Shown in pieces: positions 7,983 to 16,841 of a stretch of DNA of 64,000 nt (its first letter is position 1; the number at the start of each line of letters is the position of its first letter). Under the pieces are notes generated by a model. It ran no database searches, had not been told where the DNA came from, and worked only from the letters and a program-made list of their open reading frames with translations. The DNA is from UBA2336 sp964419145 (GTDB lineage: Bacteria; Bacteroidota; Bacteroidia; Cytophagales; Cyclobacteriaceae): contig CAYQOM010000003.1 of the NCBI GenBank assembly GCA_964419145.1, positions 310,001 through 374,000 on the forward strand, in the 5' to 3' direction. Both the position numbers and the translations under genes were made by a program.

Positions 7983-8573
7983 TTAAGCCAGCAACTTTGT
8001 GCCGTCATAGATTTCGTGAATCGGAATGGATAAATTCAAAGCAGGTATTTCGAGGTGCACATCAGCCGAATCGTACTCTTCCAACTCCCAGTGCTTGGTT
8101 GCATTAAGTCTGAATACTTCTACAGAAATGGATTCTGCATCCACCAAAATATATTCCCTTAACGAAGGGATATCGCGATACAATTTAAATTTCTCCCCGC
8201 GATCATAGTTTTTGGTTGAAGGTGAAAGAATTTCAATAATAACAACCGGTTGAAGCGCATTGTCATCAAAAGTCGTTTCCATTTCTCCGCAATACACGGC
8301 AATATCCGGATAAGTAAATAAGGTATTCTGTGGAATATGAAGACGCATGTCACCACCAAGGGGCCTGCATGGCTTCCCTTTGAGTCGATTTCCAAGCGCA
8401 ATAATAAGATTTGAAGATATTATATTATGTCTCCTGCCCGCACCCGACATGGCAAACACTTCCTCCTTATAATACTCGTGTTTTTCGGTTGCTTCACGTT
8501 CAAAGGCAAGATATTCTTCCACGCTCAGATGAACGTTCTTGTATTCAGCAATTGGTTCACGAACATCCATCAT
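7983..8573 (-). CDS. Uma2 family (DUF820) restriction-endonuclease-like protein
   Basis: A PD-(D/E)XK-fold protein of the Uma2 family, 196 residues. The nuclease-like core is seen as YPDIAVYCGE, then VVIIEILSPST with its acidic residue, then a lysine-bearing segment GEKFKLYRDIP and YILVDAE. These resemble the D-ExK arrangement, so nuclease activity is possible but unproven; cellular roles of Uma2 proteins are mostly unknown. The gene sits between aceF (12 bases upstream) and hslV (10 bases downstream) on the same strand, which suggests it was inserted into or recruited to that operon. Confidence 0.88.
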   Translation of the reverse strand: MMDVREPIAEYKNVHLSVEEYLAFEREATEKHEYYKEEVFAMSGAGRRHNIISSNLIIALGNRLKGKPCRPLGGDMRLHIPQNTLFTYPDIAVYCGEMETTFDDNALQPVVIIEILSPSTKNYDRGEKFKLYRDIPSLREYILVDAESISVEVFRLNATKHWELEEYDSADVHLEIPALNLSIPIHEIYDGTKLLA

Positions 8574-8585
8574 GGTGACGTGAGG

Positions 8586-10202
8586 TTAGATCAATATCCG
8601 TACGGGATCTTCCAGAAGTCCTTTCAAGGTTTTCAGGAAAGCTGAGCCAACGGCTCCATCTACCGCACGGTGGTCGCACGACAAGGTTACCTTCATCACA
8701 TTACCCGGAACCAACTGACCGTTTTTAACAACAGCGGTTTCTTTAATTCCGCCAACAGCCAGGATACAAGCATCTGGCGGATTGATGATGGCCGTAAATT
8801 CTTCTATACCGAACATACCCAGGTTGGAAATGGTAAATGTGCTTCCCTCCCAGTCACTGGGTTGCAACTTTTTATCGTGTGCCCGTTGCGCTAAATCTTT
8901 CACCTCAGCCGCAATATGCGAGAGTGATTTATTATCCGCAAAGCGAACCACCGGAACAACAAGACCATCCTTAACAGCAACAGCCACACCAATGTGGATG
9001 TGATGATTCTTACGCATCTTATCACCCAACCACGATACATTTACATCAGGATGCTGACGTAACGCTGCCGCAACTGCCTTGATCACAATATCATTGAACG
9101 ATACTTTAACCGGACTCAGTTCATTGATACTCTTGCGCGCTTCAATGGCCTTATCCATGTTAATCTCCATGGTGAGATAAAAATGAGGCGCACTGAACTT
9201 GCTTTCAGAAAGTCTGCGGGCAATGGTTTTACGCATTTGCGATACCGTCACCTCCTCAAAACTTTCCTGTCCGACAACATTCGGCAACACCACCGGAGAA
9301 GCTCCGGCTTTTGCGGATGATGCAGCTGCACCGGGTTGATGGCTCTCTACATCACGCTTGGTTATCCTTCCCTGATCGCCTGTACCCTGAACATTGCGCA
9401 GATCAAGTCCTTTTTCTTTGGCCAGCTTCTTCGCTAATGGAGAGGCTTTTATTCTTCCGTTACCGGATTGTTGTGTTTGCGGTACGGATACAGGTGCAGA
9501 ACTTTTTGCTTGTGTAGTTTCGCTTTTCTGCTCTGAAGTAGATTCGCTTTTAGCGTTGCCAGACTGATTCTTATGCGCTTTCAGAAGGGTTTCCCAGTCA
9601 GCACCCTTTTCACCGATTATGGCCAACACGCCATTGATCTCAACCGATTTACCGGCATCCGCGCCAATGTAAAGCAACGTACCGGTGTTATACGATTCAT
9701 ATTCCATGGTGGCCTTATCGGTTTCAATCTCCGCCAATAGCTCACCGGATTTTACTGCATCGCCTACTTTTTTGTGCCATGCCGCAATAACCCCTTCAGT
9801 CATGGTATCACTCATTTTTGGCATTAATACAACTTCAGCCTTAATGCCAGAAGTGTCAATTGCCTTGGCTGATGTTTCAGCTTCCTTTTTGGGTTCTTCT
9901 GCTTTACTTCCGCCATCTCCGGCTGCCTGACCCGCACCCTGTAGCAAAGCTTTGTAATCTTCTCCCTTCTTACCAACTATAGCCAGTACATCGTTCACTT
10001 TCACCGCTTCGCCCTCTTTGGCCCCAACGTACAGGATCGTACCGTCATTGAATGACTCATAATCCATGGTGGCCTTATCGGTTTCAATCTCGGCCATCAA
10101 CTCTCCAGACTTTACCGTATCGCCCACTTTCTTATGCCATTTGGAGATGACACCTTCCGTCATCGTATCGCTCATTTTCGGCATTCGTACAATTTCCGCC
10201 AT
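8586..10202 (-). CDS. aceF: Pyruvate dehydrogenase E2, dihydrolipoamide acetyltransferase
   Basis: Core acetyltransferase of the pyruvate dehydrogenase complex, cytosolic. Two N-terminal lipoyl domains carry the lipoylated lysine in ETDKATMDYES (about residue 43) and ETDKATMEYES (about residue 168). An Ala/Ser/Gln-rich linker leads to the E1/E3-binding domain (KASPLAKKLAKEKGLD, about 258-290). The catalytic domain ends with the DHRAVDGA motif holding the active-site histidine. 538 residues suits a two-lipoyl E2. E1 and E3 genes are not nearby. It heads a minus-strand operon with Uma2 and hslV and has a clear promoter. Confidence 0.95.
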   Translation of the reverse strand: MAEIVRMPKMSDTMTEGVISKWHKKVGDTVKSGELMAEIETDKATMDYESFNDGTILYVGAKEGEAVKVNDVLAIVGKKGEDYKALLQGAGQAAGDGGSKAEEPKKEAETSAKAIDTSGIKAEVVLMPKMSDTMTEGVIAAWHKKVGDAVKSGELLAEIETDKATMEYESYNTGTLLYIGADAGKSVEINGVLAIIGEKGADWETLLKAHKNQSGNAKSESTSEQKSETTQAKSSAPVSVPQTQQSGNGRIKASPLAKKLAKEKGLDLRNVQGTGDQGRITKRDVESHQPGAAASSAKAGASPVVLPNVVGQESFEEVTVSQMRKTIARRLSESKFSAPHFYLTMEINMDKAIEARKSINELSPVKVSFNDIVIKAVAAALRQHPDVNVSWLGDKMRKNHHIHIGVAVAVKDGLVVPVVRFADNKSLSHIAAEVKDLAQRAHDKKLQPSDWEGSTFTISNLGMFGIEEFTAIINPPDACILAVGGIKETAVVKNGQLVPGNVMKVTLSCDHRAVDGAVGSAFLKTLKGLLEDPVRILI

Positions 10203-10244
10203 GGTATGGTTATCAATTAAGGTTCAAAAATGCTGTTAAGAGGC

Positions 10245-10276
10245 CAAAAATAGGGCTAAAACAGCCGATATTCAAA
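10245..10276 (-). promoter_or_regulatory. Promoter of the aceF operon (TTTG-N20-TATTTTTG)
   Basis: On the minus strand TTTG (10273-10276) is followed after 20 bases by TATTTTTG (10245-10252), a full match to the Bacteroidota promoter consensus. The expected start site near 10238 gives a leader of about 36 bases. Confidence 0.75.
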
Positions 10277-10287
10277 TGCTAAAAACC

Positions 10288-13245
10288 TTAAAAGTTGATG
10301 GTTCCCAGCAGGAATTCGAACCGGGTGGCTGATGGCTGGATGCCATAGGAATACCGGAAACCAATGTTGAATTGATCCAACAACCGCATCACATTCAGGT
10401 CGACACGCACCTCCCCACCTACGGAAAGGTAGACTTGCGAAACCGGATTGCCTCTTGAAGTCGAACTTCCAAACCCATAATCAACAAATGCATTGGCGCG
10501 AATCCGTTGAAAGTTTACGAGGGGACCGATGGAGATATCGGGATACCAAACCGGAAAGGTGTAGTTACCCGACATGGAGTAAAAATCTTCAAAACGTGAG
10601 ATTGCTAAGCCTCTGGGAAGCGGAATCTGATTTCTGAAAATATAAGATCCGTTGTCCTCATATGGGTTATTGTTATTTGTTCTCGATAACAATTCAATTT
10701 TTGTTTTCTGATAACCCCAATATCCCCAGAAGGAGTGATGCTTGAACAACCCTGGAAAATATAACGTGGTATAAAATGAAAATTGATTTCCTCTGTAGTC
10801 GCCACCATATGGCGTACCGTAGCCATGCAACACAAATGACTGCCCCCATTTACTGTAAATATCTCTTCGGCTTTGTTTGAGCAAGCGATAAGCCGACATA
10901 TGAAAATGATTATACACTAATGAGCCATTTCCTGAGGTACTTCTGATCCAGTAAACAGGAATTTCAGGAGTTACAATCCTACCAGTTCCCGTTATCGAAT
11001 TCGTAAAATCTACAACTTGTGTATACCCGATAGAATTACCAATTGTGAAATTTCCTTGATATCGGGAATTTGTGGTTATGAGAGGTAATCTCAGTCCAGC
11101 TTCCAGATTTTTCTCTTGCCAATTCAACGTCAGGTTTTCTGTAACCACTATTGTATCACTCGCGACAATATCGGCATAGGTAAGGTTTCCCTCATTTAGT
11201 TCGCGCCTACCAAACGTAACGTCCACATCAATAATCGGAAACCAATTTTGATAGCTCATCCCTACTCGCCATAAACCAGTACGCTCGTTTATATCAAATA
11301 CATACCCGGCTTTAAGTGTTGTTGTGCTCAAAATATCTTGTGACGAAATGCCAATATCAGCCTGTGTTAAGCCGGTATTGAAATACGCACCCCAACTATA
11401 CGGATTAAAAATACCCGACAGTTTGGAATACTTCTTAGTCGTGTATGGTTGTTGTGGAATGCTGTCGAATAAATTAGGTCTGCCCTCTTGTTCGGTCATC
11501 ACCTGAAAAAATGATTTCGGATCTTTTTTCACAATAATTTGCCGCCATACTGTTGGATCAACCGACATTTTTACCACATCAAACCCATCGCGGGTTTGTT
11601 CATTGTAATAAAGGGTTTCACCATCGGCACTTAAGGCTGGATTATAGGCACCGTATTTACTGGAGGTAACTTGAAACCGTTCACCGGTACTCATCACCAG
11701 TACATAAATGTTATCGATGCCACTAACAGGAGAATTATAAAACAGGTAATCGCCATGTAGCACGGGGTGACCGATGTTTTCATTAGATGCAGCGATTAAT
11801 TCCTTTTCAGCACCCGATTCAAAATCAAAAACAACAACTGCTCGTCCGGAGGAAGTAGTCTTTAACACAGCAATGGATTTTCCATCGGCCGACCAGCGCG
11901 GCATGGAGTAAAATGCCTGTTGCGGATTGGGAAATTGCTCACGCACATTTCCCGCTGTATCCAACACAGTTAGAGTTGTGTTGTAGGCTGTGTTTGTTTC
12001 AACGGTAACAATTCTTTGCTGATCAGGCGAAAGCGCGGCACCGGCATAGCGCGATTTACGGGTGACAAACTTCAGCTTCTTCTCCCTTAAATTGTACAAC
12101 TTAATAACAGAGTATGTGCGCATGCGCCACCGCGGATCAAACCCATATTCATTCCACACTACCAGATTATCAACCGCTGAGAGCATGCCAGCATCATTCA
12201 GCAATCCCGGTATAAAAGATTTTTTCTCAACGCCATTTTCAAGAATTACAAACTGAGCAATATCACCTATACCACTCTTCATGGCCAATATCCTGGAGTC
12301 ATCCAACACCTGCGGGTAATAATAATTGGTATAGCCCTTTCGGGGATTATGGGGTACAGTTTCAAAATTGGATAACGAAAGTGCATTCACTTCTTCGCGC
12401 CATTCCTTTGCCAACTCAGTGGCCATTTCCTTATACAGTTGCGTTACATACAACCCCGATTCTTTTTTAATTGCATTCGAAAAGGTAAACGGAATAAACG
12501 GTACACCCCAAGCACGATTAGTTACTTTTTCCCAAATGAACGGATCGCCTGTCCGCCTGCGCAAGTAGCTTACCATGTGGTAGCCAAACACATAGTGATC
12601 GGGTATATTGTGCTTATAGGAACGTAAGTATTGTTTGTGATAATTGAATTCACGTCCCTCCAACAAATTGGTACGAAACACCAACCCGAAGTTTGGAATT
12701 TTTCCTCGTCCACCAGACGTAAAAGCCGTTTCGGTTACCACTGCATCTCCTTCCCAAAACCATTGTGGCACGGCCGTAACGGACATAGCCGCCAATGTAG
12801 CGGGACCAAATGCATAGTATAACAGTTTGTTGAATCCACGATTTGCCTTATCGAATTGAACTACGTGTCGGTATTCATGCGAAGCCAGTTGATCAAGCCA
12901 CTCGGTTGTGCCGGTGAAGTTGTAATTCTGAGGCGGCATGGCATAAAATTCCGAGCGCCTGGGGATTAAGCTCACAAACCCATTGGAAATGGCGTTTTGG
13001 TTTTGAAGAATAACCGATATTCGTTTTGTGCTTACCCCCAATGTACGCGATTCGGTCTGGCGGATGTGCTCGAGCGTATTAGCCATGCGCTGCGCCTGAA
13101 ATTCAAAACCCTTTGGGTATAGAATGCGGAAATTGGGCGTGTTGATTTTGTACCAGGATAATGCTGGCGGGTTGTTGTTTAAAACCTCCTGCGCTTTCAA
13201 CTCAACCGTAAAAAAAAGCAAAACAAAAAGTAACCCGTTACGCAT
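10288..13245 (-). CDS. Outer-membrane zincin/beta-propeller/barrel protein
   Basis: A 985-residue exported protein with signal peptide (residues 1-18, ending LKAQ). Residues about 30-260 form a gluzincin-like domain: HEYRH at 123-127 supplies the HExxH zinc site, and WEGDA with Glu165 is the expected third ligand, as in peptidase MA families. Residues about 300-560 hold TolB-like propeller repeats (SPDQQRIV, SADGKSIAVL, SADGETLYY). The C-terminal 400 residues have alternating strands rich in aromatic residues and end in ...EFLLGTINF, typical of an outer-membrane barrel. Probable surface or periplasm-facing protease. It stands alone in its transcription unit. Confidence 0.8.
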   Translation of the reverse strand: MRNGLLFVLLFFTVELKAQEVLNNNPPALSWYKINTPNFRILYPKGFEFQAQRMANTLEHIRQTESRTLGVSTKRISVILQNQNAISNGFVSLIPRRSEFYAMPPQNYNFTGTTEWLDQLASHEYRHVVQFDKANRGFNKLLYYAFGPATLAAMSVTAVPQWFWEGDAVVTETAFTSGGRGKIPNFGLVFRTNLLEGREFNYHKQYLRSYKHNIPDHYVFGYHMVSYLRRRTGDPFIWEKVTNRAWGVPFIPFTFSNAIKKESGLYVTQLYKEMATELAKEWREEVNALSLSNFETVPHNPRKGYTNYYYPQVLDDSRILAMKSGIGDIAQFVILENGVEKKSFIPGLLNDAGMLSAVDNLVVWNEYGFDPRWRMRTYSVIKLYNLREKKLKFVTRKSRYAGAALSPDQQRIVTVETNTAYNTTLTVLDTAGNVREQFPNPQQAFYSMPRWSADGKSIAVLKTTSSGRAVVVFDFESGAEKELIAASNENIGHPVLHGDYLFYNSPVSGIDNIYVLVMSTGERFQVTSSKYGAYNPALSADGETLYYNEQTRDGFDVVKMSVDPTVWRQIIVKKDPKSFFQVMTEQEGRPNLFDSIPQQPYTTKKYSKLSGIFNPYSWGAYFNTGLTQADIGISSQDILSTTTLKAGYVFDINERTGLWRVGMSYQNWFPIIDVDVTFGRRELNEGNLTYADIVASDTIVVTENLTLNWQEKNLEAGLRLPLITTNSRYQGNFTIGNSIGYTQVVDFTNSITGTGRIVTPEIPVYWIRSTSGNGSLVYNHFHMSAYRLLKQSRRDIYSKWGQSFVLHGYGTPYGGDYRGNQFSFYTTLYFPGLFKHHSFWGYWGYQKTKIELLSRTNNNNPYEDNGSYIFRNQIPLPRGLAISRFEDFYSMSGNYTFPVWYPDISIGPLVNFQRIRANAFVDYGFGSSTSRGNPVSQVYLSVGGEVRVDLNVMRLLDQFNIGFRYSYGIQPSATRFEFLLGTINF

Positions 13246-13323
13246 TCACCTTATTTGTATCTGGAAATATTCAACTCTGCACCCTCAAAAACAAGTGCCG
13301 CAAGTAAAACAGTTCAAATTCTT

Positions 13324-13331
13324 TACTTTTG
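13324..13331 (+). promoter_or_regulatory. -7 promoter element (TACTTTTG)
   Basis: Exact match to TAnnTTTG, five bases upstream of the GTG start at 13336, so a transcript would be leaderless. No TTTG is found at the -33 distance. Confidence 0.45.
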
Positions 13332-13335
13332 TAGC

Positions 13336-13458
13336 GTGTTTAAAAAGCTCCGAGAATTATACCATGAGTTTAAGCCCTACGTTCGGGTTGATCTGATCAT
13401 GTATGGGGTAATGATACTGCTGATCATTATTTACTTCCTGGTAAGCTTATTCTGGTAA
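13336..13458 (+). CDS. Putative 40-residue single-pass membrane protein
   Basis: Starting at GTG 13336 the frame reads FKKLRELYHEFKPYVR followed by one long hydrophobic helix (VMILLIIIYFLVSLFW) and a stop at 13456-13458. The basic/aromatic amphipathic lead before the helix is typical of real small membrane proteins. A TACTTTTG element is immediately upstream. It ends one base before the convergent bestrophin gene. No function assigned. Confidence 0.5.
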   Translation: MFKKLRELYHEFKPYVRVDLIMYGVMILLIIIYFLVSLFW

Positions 13459-14337
13459 TCACCCCATTATTTCGCGAACATTATCCTTGATTTTTTCGGC
13501 CAGGTCATCCGTTGGTAAATCGTTTACATCACGACCAAATGGATCTTCGATTTCTTCTGCAATCAACTCCACACTCAGCAATACAAAAGAAATTAGCAAA
13601 ACAGTAGGTATGGTTACATAACCGAAAGTAGTAACAAAACCAAATGGTAAGGTAATGATGTAAATGAATACGAATTTCTTGATGTACATGCTATAGGAAT
13701 ACGGAATAGGCGTGTTCTTAATGCGTTCACAAGCACCCATGATATCAATGAAATCTTTCATTTCTTTATCCAGTACGAAAAACTGATCACCAGTAAGTTT
13801 ATTTTGCTTGTAAAGCTTATTCACACGCGCATAAAACATAGCTGAAATTGCATTTGGCTTATGCTTTTTGGATTTCAGCAGATCGATAAACTGGTCGTCA
13901 GGAGGTTGCAATTCTGAAAGCTGCACGCCTTTGCGCAAGTGTTCTTTTGTAGTGTAAACAAAATTTGGAATCATTTTGGCAAACCATTCCCTGTTTTCAT
14001 GATCATCCTGATCCAGGTAAGCATTTAATTTTAGCGCAAAATTGCGGGTACTGTTTACCAGCGCGCCCCACAACTTTCTCCCTTCCCACCAACGGTCGTA
14101 CGCGCTATTGATCCGGAATACCAAAAACAAACCCAGTACAATACCCAACAGCGAGTGCAAAGCTGTGGTGCTGGTAAACTCATCTTTATCAGGGTGAATG
14201 ATTTCCAGTACGATGTAACAAACCGCAGAAGTAAACAGCACCATGAAAATGAGAGCCGGCAGTAAGGTTTTCATCACAAACCGGCTGTAAGAATGAAAAA
14301 CTAAAGAAAACCAGGCCTTGGGGTTGTATTGTACCAT
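13459..14337 (-). CDS. Bestrophin family channel-like protein
   Basis: A 292-residue inner-membrane protein of the bestrophin (UPF0187) family, pentameric anion or cation channels. The N-terminal motif NPKAWFSLVFHSYSRFV, the second helix GIVLGLFLVFRINSAYDRWWEGRK, and the C-terminal EEIEDPFGRDVNDLP segment are all family hallmarks; the last is equivalent to the acidic calcium-clasp region. Four membrane helices are visible. It stands alone, convergent with the small ORF ending at 13458. Confidence 0.93.
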   Translation of the reverse strand: MVQYNPKAWFSLVFHSYSRFVMKTLLPALIFMVLFTSAVCYIVLEIIHPDKDEFTSTTALHSLLGIVLGLFLVFRINSAYDRWWEGRKLWGALVNSTRNFALKLNAYLDQDDHENREWFAKMIPNFVYTTKEHLRKGVQLSELQPPDDQFIDLLKSKKHKPNAISAMFYARVNKLYKQNKLTGDQFFVLDKEMKDFIDIMGACERIKNTPIPYSYSMYIKKFVFIYIITLPFGFVTTFGYVTIPTVLLISFVLLSVELIAEEIEDPFGRDVNDLPTDDLAEKIKDNVREIMG

Positions 14338-14409
14338 AGAAACATCAAAATCAGGCCGCTAATAAAAGGGAATAGAATTTTAATTCCAATCTGAAACCTG
14401 TCGGAGGAA

Positions 14410-14441
14410 TTTGCGTTAATCAATTTAAAACAATATCTTTA
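14410..14441 (+). promoter_or_regulatory. Promoter of the SPFH operon (TTTG-N20-TATCTTTA)
   Basis: TTTG at 14410-14413, 20 bases, then TATCTTTA at 14434-14441 (one mismatch to TAnnTTTG). Between this and the start codon lies a short direct repeat, ATATCATTT, at about 14444 and 14455. Leader length is about 18 bases. Confidence 0.55.
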
Positions 14442-14465
14442 TAATATCATTTTAATATCATTTCC

Positions 14466-15317
14466 ATGAACCACGAAAAAGAGTACACCCCGCTATCCGG
14501 CTACATCATGCTGGTTATTGTTCTGATCCTGTTAATTGCAGGCACTTGGGCCATTATTGCCATGCGAAACCCGGTATTTGTCTGGCCATTGGCTATAGGT
14601 TTAATCCTTACACCTGGATTTTTCTACATCAATCCCAATGCCTCCATGGTGTTGGTGCTGTTCGGAGATTACAAGGGAACCGTGAAAAGAAATGGATTCT
14701 ATTGGGTTAATCCGCTATTCAGCAAAAAATCCATCTCTCTGCGCGCCCGCAATTTTGATAGTGAGAAAATTAAGGTAAATGATAAAGTAGGGAACCCGAT
14801 TCAAATTGGTGTCATTCTGGTATGGCAAGTACGCGACACGTTCAAAGCCGCTTTTGAAGTAGACAATTATGAGAATTTTGTAAAAATCCAGAGCGATTCT
14901 GCGGTAAGAAAATTAGCAGGTCTTTATCCATACGACAATTTTGATGATGATTCAGAAGTAACGTTGCGCTCCGGGCATGATGATGTAAACCATATGCTGG
15001 AAGAGAATCTGCGCAATCGACTGGAGATAGCCGGTATACATGTGATTGAAGCGCGTATCGGTTACCTGGCTTACGCCCCTGAAATTGCCAGCGCCATGCT
15101 GCGCAGGCAGCAGGCAGCAGCCGTGGTTTCTGCCCGCTTTAAAATTGTAGAAGGCGCGGTGAGCATGGTGCAAATGGCACTTGACCACTTAGCCAAAGAA
15201 CAAATCATCGAACTGGATGAAGAGCGCAAGGCAGCTATGGTAAGCAACCTGATGGTGGTATTGTGTGCCGACAAAGATGTTAGCCCTGTTGTCAATACCG
15301 GAACGCTACACAATTAA
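14466..15317 (+). CDS. SPFH/band-7 domain membrane protein
   Basis: A 283-residue protein with two N-terminal hydrophobic helices (about 14-35 and 42-60), then an SPFH (stomatin/prohibitin/flotillin/HflK) domain (GVILVWQVRDTFKAAFEV and later LEENLRNRLEIAGIHVIEARIGYL) and a helical tail rich in Ala/Gln (MLRRQQAAAVVSARF). Such proteins oligomerise on the inner membrane and organise microdomains or protease complexes. It heads a tight three-gene unit: the next start is 2 bases after its stop. Confidence 0.9.
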   Translation: MNHEKEYTPLSGYIMLVIVLILLIAGTWAIIAMRNPVFVWPLAIGLILTPGFFYINPNASMVLVLFGDYKGTVKRNGFYWVNPLFSKKSISLRARNFDSEKIKVNDKVGNPIQIGVILVWQVRDTFKAAFEVDNYENFVKIQSDSAVRKLAGLYPYDNFDDDSEVTLRSGHDDVNHMLEENLRNRLEIAGIHVIEARIGYLAYAPEIASAMLRRQQAAAVVSARFKIVEGAVSMVQMALDHLAKEQIIELDEERKAAMVSNLMVVLCADKDVSPVVNTGTLHN

Positions 15318-15319
15318 GC

Positions 15320-15814
15320 ATGAAAACCCTTCAACACATAGAAGTTCAGCGATTCAGTCAGGTACGGTGGTTATGGTTTTTGATGCTTGCCCTGCTGATT
15401 GCTGAACTTTTGTTCCTGGCTCCGCAATTAATTCATGAGCAGCCCCTGCTACTTGTTCTCTCACTAACTGCCTTTTTGCTGCCCATGATTCTAATCCTTT
15501 TCGTGCTTCGATTTGAATTTAAAATTGATGAAGCTGGGATTCATTATCGTTTTATACCACGCATTATTCGATGGCAAACAATTGTATTTGCAAATGTTGC
15601 TGCCTATCAGGTACGCGATAAAGAATCGTGGTACGAGAAATTTCACATGGGGTATCATCGAAACCTGTTTACCAAAACAACTTCTGTAAATATTGCCGGA
15701 AGCAAGTACCTGATAGTAACACTAAAAGATGGCGCAACAATAAAATTAGGAACTGAGAACCCGGAGGCAGTTGAATACGCACTTAAAAAATTGCTTTCCG
15801 AAACCAACGAATAA
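15320..15814 (+). CDS. Two-helix membrane protein with PH-like domain
   Basis: 164 residues. Two hydrophobic helices occupy about residues 17-37 and 44-64, followed by a beta-rich cytosolic domain (FKIDEAGIHYRFIPRIIRWQTI ... YLIVTLKDGATIKLG) that resembles bacterial PH-like (YdbT/DUF304) folds. It begins 2 bases after the SPFH gene, so the two very likely act together at the membrane. Function unknown. Confidence 0.75.
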   Translation: MKTLQHIEVQRFSQVRWLWFLMLALLIAELLFLAPQLIHEQPLLLVLSLTAFLLPMILILFVLRFEFKIDEAGIHYRFIPRIIRWQTIVFANVAAYQVRDKESWYEKFHMGYHRNLFTKTTSVNIAGSKYLIVTLKDGATIKLGTENPEAVEYALKKLLSETNE

Positions 15815-15816
15815 CT

Positions 15817-15972
15817 ATGCCTCAAAAGAAACCATTTGTATTAAGGCTTGATCCGGAATTACTAAAAGCTGTTGAAAAATGGGCGAGTGATGAGTTCCGA
15901 AGCACGAATGGTCAATTGGAATGGATTATTGCGCGGGCACTGAAAGATGCAGGTAGATTAAAACAGAAATAA
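15817..15972 (+). CDS. 51-residue Arc/ribbon-helix-helix-like DNA-binding protein
   Basis: The frame from ATG 15817 encodes 51 residues, beginning MPQKKPFVLRLDPELLKAVEKWA. The pattern of a strand (FVLRL) followed by DPELLKAVEKWA and a second helix (GQLEWIIARALKDAG) fits the ribbon-helix-helix fold of Arc/MetJ proteins. It starts 2 bases after the preceding stop, which makes it the third gene of the SPFH operon. Possibly an autoregulator of the operon; that role is inference. Confidence 0.72.
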   Translation: MPQKKPFVLRLDPELLKAVEKWASDEFRSTNGQLEWIIARALKDAGRLKQK

Positions 15973-16040
15973 AATTAATTCAACCACACTTCCCGAAATT
16001 AGCAATGAAGTTTATCTTTCGGCCTAAATTCAGAAGTGCT

Positions 16041-16829
16041 ATGAAAGATGTGCGTATGATTCAACTGATCGTTATTATTATTTGTGTGATGGGGTATTCG
16101 CTCGTTCATGCGCAAGCTGATTACCTGGTATTAACAAAGGGTGATACGCTATATGGTAAAGTGAAACACCTTTCCTATGGCACGCAAGAAGCGATTCAGA
16201 TAGAGCAGAAAGATTCAAAACGAAAAGTGAATTATCCCATGCTTCAGGTAAAGGCATTTGAAATCGACAACGAACCCTACCACCTGATCCGCACCACTAC
16301 CAAATACACCTATATGAAATTGATAAGCGGTGGGTACCTCAGCTTGTATGCATTTCGAATGGATGGACAAAATATCTGGAACGGTCGTTACCTGTATAAA
16401 ATTGATGGAAGCGGCATGGAAGTACCCACGCTGGCGTTTAAAAAGAAAATGGCTGAGTACCTGACCGAATGCCCTGATCTGAAAGCCAGTATTGAATCAG
16501 GCGACCTGAACCGGAATGACCTTGACAGTATTATCGTTCGGTATAATGCCTGCATCTCACGCAACACCAATGTAAAAAGTCAGGAAGTTGAGGTGGCCTC
16601 CAAAAATGCAGCTTCTGTTAATGTATGGGAAGAACTCGAATCCAAAATCAAAAACGTTAATCTGGAAGACAAAGAATCCGTTTTGGAAATGATTGCAGAA
16701 GCAAAATCAAAATCTTCACAGGGAGAAAAAATTCCCAACTTCCTCAAAGATGCGTTGCGAAAATCATTGAAAGATAATCGTGATCTGGAAGAACTGTTGA
16801 GTAAAGCCTTGATGCAAGGTGATCAATAG
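16041..16829 (+). CDS. Secreted or periplasmic hypothetical protein
   Basis: 262 residues from ATG 16041; I prefer this over 16005 because it gives a normal signal peptide (MKDVRMIQLIVIIICVMGYS ... HAQA). The mature part starts DYLVLTKGDTLYGKV, a beta-rich domain common in Bacteroidota secreted proteins of unknown role, and ends in charged helices. Four cysteines or fewer, no catalytic motif recognised. It lies 68 bases after the small ribbon-helix-helix gene and could be read from the same promoter. Confidence 0.75.
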   Translation: MKDVRMIQLIVIIICVMGYSLVHAQADYLVLTKGDTLYGKVKHLSYGTQEAIQIEQKDSKRKVNYPMLQVKAFEIDNEPYHLIRTTTKYTYMKLISGGYLSLYAFRMDGQNIWNGRYLYKIDGSGMEVPTLAFKKKMAEYLTECPDLKASIESGDLNRNDLDSIIVRYNACISRNTNVKSQEVEVASKNAASVNVWEELESKIKNVNLEDKESVLEMIAEAKSKSSQGEKIPNFLKDALRKSLKDNRDLEELLSKALMQGDQ

Positions 16830-16841
16830 AACCACCCCCGG

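Noticed and set aside
7436..8573. Toxin-antitoxin pair from Uma2 and hslV
   Set aside because: HslV is a clear protease subunit and the Uma2 protein is not of antitoxin type; spacing is just operon packing.
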